From contig DAUV01000054.1 of the NCBI GenBank assembly GCA_002505325.1, positions 1 to 8,258 on the forward strand: a stretch of 8,258 nt of DNA. The letters run 5' to 3'. The notes beneath the pieces are model-generated. The model saw only the letters and a program-made list of their open reading frames with translations, searched no databases and was not told where the DNA came from. This document shows, piece by piece, positions 6,201 through 8,258 of the stretch. Source of the stretch: Euryarchaeota archaeon UBA623. Its GTDB lineage: Archaea > Thermoplasmatota > Poseidoniia > Poseidoniales > Thalassarchaeaceae. How positions within the stretch are numbered: position 1 is the stretch's first letter; the number at the start of each line of letters is the position of its first letter. The position numbers and the translations under genes were made by a program.

Positions 6201-8258
6201 TAACAGTGGAGGCATGCTCCTTTCAAACAGTCAGGAGGATACCCTCTCACTGTTCATTACCACTCTTGCTCAGGGCGACCGACGCTACAACGGCGGTGGC
6301 TTCACTGATGATTTCTTTTCAGTACTCTCCGAGCACATGACAGAGAGTCAACTCATCGAGTATGATACCATCATGTCATTGGGTGTTGGCGACGAGAATC
6401 TTGTCCTCGATCGCTCTATGGCAGTCATGGCCACCGACGATAAGACAGAACTCCTCAGGGGACACCTCATCGGACCAGATGGCATTCCTATGGATGAGGA
6501 AGTTTGGGTGGTTATGTTAGATGGCACTCAGATGAGCAATTCCACTACTAACGAGACTGAGGCTATGGCGCTGTTCAACACCACTAGGCTGAACACCGCA
6601 GATTTCGATATAGAGGCTACTCACTATCTGATTGACGACTACAGGTATACTAGTGACCTGATTGAGGACTTCAACGACGTATCGACCAGCCTGCACCGCA
6701 CAAATGCTCGGCTTGCACTCAGCAGGGCCTTCCTGTCCAGCGCTTTCGAGATGAGTGACCTCTCTGATATCTACCATGGAATCACTAGTCTAGAATATGA
6801 TGTCCAGAACTACGAAGGCGAACTCGGAGATATGGTGACTCGGAACAACGACATCAGGTACTTTGCAATCGACAACAGGCTGTATCCTCTCGGAGGTGCA
6901 TACTATGCTGACTACCAGTACCATCGCGGCCAGACCACAGGTATCTTCCACGCCCCGACAGGACTGTCCGGTCTCGACATGGATGATTACATCACTGCAG
7001 ACTATCAGACACAGAGAGGGACCGGGGCTATTATGTCCATGACTGGTGCAGAGTATGAGGCTGCATACCTCCAAGATATCGTCAGACAGAGTTCGGGTGG
7101 CGAGGCCCCGGAAATAATCAGGATGGTCGACATAGACTACGTGCAACAGCCTGCCTTCTTCGACACCATGGTAGCCAGATTTTACGTTGGGTACTCTACT
7201 TCCTCACTAGGTCTTCCAGGAGACGCCGAGCAACCCGCTCCGCACTTCTATACCTCAGGTACTCCCGGTTCATACCTCGAGAACGCATATCCCCTGCCTG
7301 GGGCTATGATGAATCACTTCGTGCTATCGAACTGGTATGATAATGAGCGCTGCGAGTTGCTCGACAATGGCTCAAAGGCCGATGATAACTGCTCCAACCC
7401 AACCATTGGCTCGGCCAACACTCAAGTCAAGATCATGAAGTACTACAGCGGTGCTACTCTCGAGGGTACTGTCGAGTTGGAAGGCTTTGGCCCCATACCT
7501 AACGCCCGAGTCATGTTTGAGCGCGACGCATTTAGCGGTGAGGAGGTTGCCGACGAGAACGGAGATGTTGTTGATGGGGACGACCGCACCTATTGGGTTC
7601 CCATTGGGTATGCCGATGCCGATGAGAACGGACATTTCTCGTTCACTGCCCCGGCGGGTAAAATTCGAGTCTCCGCCTTCATCGGAGAGCCTGACCTCGA
7701 TGCCGCCCGGTCGCTGATTATGTCCTCGGACGTGAGCCAGACACTGGGTGACATATTCCAGGAAACTTCCGTTGATAGAAGTGTCAACCCAATTACCGGA
7801 ATCCTAGCCAACGTTTCAGGCTCGACTTGGCTCTCAGAGTCCATTGTCAACATCTCCGGCTCAGCCGGTCACAGCAATGGCTTGGAGACTGTCTACGGCA
7901 ACATCTCGGTTTCTCCTTCTCACGCCACAGGCAAACTGGTTTGGTCAGGAGCTGAGTTCTTTGACGGTTCTCCTCTCACCAATGTTAGTATTGAGCTCTC
8001 ACCGTCTTGGGACCGCGTGCAACTCGACCCCTACACAGTTGATTCATCGAGCGGTGTTGTGGAGGGTTACGATCTGGCCTTCGCTGGAATCGGGGAGGTC
8101 ACCTTCACCGGAGAGGGATCAGTAGTCTCGCAGGGCATAGTAACTGTGAGCGATTTCACAGGTAACTACACTCAGAATATCTTCCACAACCACAGCTTGA
8201 CTGGAGACGGACAGTTCTCCGGTCGCGGGACACTTTCAGGTTCAGTCAACGATGATAC
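3253..8258 (+). CDS. aglB: Giant AglB/STT3-family oligosaccharyltransferase, 3' end outside window
   Basis: AglB moves a glycan from a dolichol carrier to Asn in N-X-S/T sequons on the outer face of the membrane. The frame runs without a stop for 1668 codons and leaves the window. The STT3 core begins with a membrane span at about 370-390, followed by the GxD motif GSD (406-408), DHD (524-526, the second DxD), TIGE (732-735, the TIxE motif), RF at 794-795 and WWDYG (958-962), all in the expected order. About 13 hydrophobic spans lie between 370 and 865; the rest is predicted extracytoplasmic. Residues 1395-1476 (YYSGATLEGTVELEG onward) resemble the beta domain after the core in other archaeal AglBs. 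Unusual features are about ten extra membrane spans before the core (17-345), a 30-bp tandem duplication at codons 197-216, a degenerate DK/MI motif and a sequon-rich tail. C1367 and C1380 could form a disulfide. Core assignment is strong; the role of both extensions is unknown. Confidence 0.93.
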   Translation, partial: MMNDTNDAVESGFPTSGLTSVPAVLVALLALFFGADYAANGAMENDGYMQVLILPVVAALAAALGRTGAVVSIGSRSIHRAVVMLAFIAVSGIISVAYNMFGSIGNLGAFTFAFVGISTFLMVNSDKREESTILLAVVIGFHLAVSHAANSTMDTSSWTAGPLELIDAERAATASIFFAFWAVSIVIGVVMALFMRTFGNLDSNESTFGNLDSPGSGSWFADLSTSPNRLTMIALGTVFAVQAVPLVWLGQITDIQTYFEHQYLGSVWALFTTAVILFVAFCHAERWRVIGTLVAINWSLYTLGHLQEIGNKFPDLLSGDDAMSTFSWFFIGFWLNVIGIMFAARGRFGDISPRHEPSTARIWWGQHSYGIMLALSVFVAFAIRTGWNVLPAMNASATGLWDMTGGSDPWYMKRVVDYIIAERSHFIFDHDRAYPMGAINPRPPLFSWSLALGGFALSWLLEMPAEEAVWWSVSAFPAIFGALIVLPLAAMARRIHSNTAGIVTAWLIALMPGHISHSTFGLADHDAFALLFLSMAFYFWVRAIEGLGTERMFTAPSSNPLYLVAGIRETWRRNPQTMAYATLSGISFATVALGWKGFVYGPGILFLAFAGQIALNMFRRRDSLPLTSATLQMLLTTFLIPLPFYNWPGLNLVFDPSGFQPMFYIIGFTIALGWVSSAFRDKPWLLVLASGTLLIGGILAILYVLQELEIYNGWDILFTGGFYFSKNKIFGTIGEAQAPSRGVLFASYGPIVAMIAVGCALLLMWRGAKRERQSHLLLGIWVVIATYMAWSAGRFIFNATPAMAVVGGLGIAMMWKAANFSAFAKEWRRSGIGTPRSRWSSVWPAAKKNSAIPALLLVLMLVASQHATYGIDSGIPRGEPSASDVDQAIHDIAPDFLRAELLGLSVLKSESYNPDSEMWYMGTFGPGFNSGAWNLAYEWLSEQDSEVGFSERPAFVSWWDYGFQALAQGQHPTVADNFQSGIPNSGGMLLSNSQEDTLSLFITTLAQGDRRYNGGGFTDDFFSVLSEHMTESQLIEYDTIMSLGVGDENLVLDRSMAVMATDDKTELLRGHLIGPDGIPMDEEVWVVMLDGTQMSNSTTNETEAMALFNTTRLNTADFDIEATHYLIDDYRYTSDLIEDFNDVSTSLHRTNARLALSRAFLSSAFEMSDLSDIYHGITSLEYDVQNYEGELGDMVTRNNDIRYFAIDNRLYPLGGAYYADYQYHRGQTTGIFHAPTGLSGLDMDDYITADYQTQRGTGAIMSMTGAEYEAAYLQDIVRQSSGGEAPEIIRMVDIDYVQQPAFFDTMVARFYVGYSTSSLGLPGDAEQPAPHFYTSGTPGSYLENAYPLPGAMMNHFVLSNWYDNERCELLDNGSKADDNCSNPTIGSANTQVKIMKYYSGATLEGTVELEGFGPIPNARVMFERDAFSGEEVADENGDVVDGDDRTYWVPIGYADADENGHFSFTAPAGKIRVSAFIGEPDLDAARSLIMSSDVSQTLGDIFQETSVDRSVNPITGILANVSGSTWLSESIVNISGSAGHSNGLETVYGNISVSPSHATGKLVWSGAEFFDGSPLTNVSIELSPSWDRVQLDPYTVDSSSGVVEGYDLAFAGIGEVTFTGEGSVVSQGIVTVSDFTGNYTQNIFHNHSLTGDGQFSGRGTLSGSVNDD
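3301..4287 (+). other. Extra multi-spanning membrane module at the AglB N-terminus
   Basis: Residues 17-345 of the giant AglB hold about ten hydrophobic segments, near 18-35, 48-65, 80-97, 104-123, 132-147, 173-195, 231-253, 265-283, 289-304 and 324-344. I do not recognise the family. STT3 proteins normally reach the GxD motif within roughly the first 50-100 residues; here it comes at 406-408. The module is in frame, has no stop and uses codons like the rest of the gene. Confidence 0.75.
3841..3900 (+). repeat. Tandem 30-bp duplication inside aglB
   Basis: Two adjacent 30-bp units (3841-3870 and 3871-3900) differ at only five positions and encode TFGNLDSNES and TFGNLDSPGS. The length is a multiple of three, so the frame is kept. 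The repeat lies in the hydrophilic loop between the sixth and seventh spans of the N-terminal module, where a longer linker would be tolerated. Confidence 0.85.
7435..8258 (+). other. C-terminal beta-rich, sequon-dense region of AglB
   Basis: From about residue 1395 the protein is rich in Gly, Ser, Thr and Val in alternating beta-strand patterns. Residues 1395-1476 (KYYSGATLEG, then DADENGHFSFTAPAGKIRVSAF) fit a carboxypeptidase-regulatory-like or AglB peripheral beta domain. After residue 1515 sequons are dense: N1520, N1534, N1550, N1577, N1638 and N1646. The region is cut by the window edge, so its full extent and any final membrane anchor cannot be seen. Confidence 0.65.

Noticed and set aside
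3360..8125. Many 60-130-codon open frames on both strands across aglB
   Set aside because: They overlap one uninterrupted 1668-codon frame with ordered STT3 motifs; none has a credible domain.
3253..8258. Possible frameshift or gene split between the N-terminal membrane module and the STT3 core
   Set aside because: Codon-by-codon reading of every line from 3253 to the edge keeps a single frame with no stop.

Overview
The window carries four protein genes and looks like a piece of an archaeal genome. The domain assignment rests on a CDP-archaeol synthase (ether-lipid synthesis) and an AglB/STT3-type oligosaccharyltransferase with the archaeal-style TIxE and WWDYG motifs. Moderate GC, tight packing, long acidic secreted proteins and very large membrane proteins would fit a planktonic euryarchaeon such as Marine Group II (Poseidoniia). 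That finer placement is an inference and was not tested.

Layout, left to right: (1) bases 1-1053, minus strand, the N-terminal 351 codons of a secreted beta-rich surface protein whose 3' end lies outside the window. (2) 1078-1821, plus strand, carS, divergent from gene 1 with only 24 bp between the two annotated starts. (3) 1873-3141, plus strand, purD; its reading frame is also open back to an ATG three bases after the carS stop. (4) 3142-3252, a 111-bp intergenic region with a perfect 8-bp-stem hairpin abutting a palindromic TATA-like box, a second small hairpin and a GGTGA ribosome-binding site. (5) 3253 to the right edge, plus strand, one uninterrupted frame of at least 1668 codons encoding a giant AglB. 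Genes 1 and 5 run off the window edges, so they are easy to miss in a search for complete ORFs, yet together they cover nearly three quarters of the window.

Functionally, the window combines membrane-lipid synthesis (CarS), purine synthesis (PurD), protein N-glycosylation (AglB) and a plausible glycosylation substrate: the secreted protein has a signal peptide and three N-X-S/T sequons. The most unusual element is the AglB. A segment of about 365 residues with about ten predicted membrane spans precedes the normal STT3 core, and a sequon-rich beta-type tail continues past the usual C-terminal region. No RNA gene, CRISPR array, insertion sequence or phage gene was seen.
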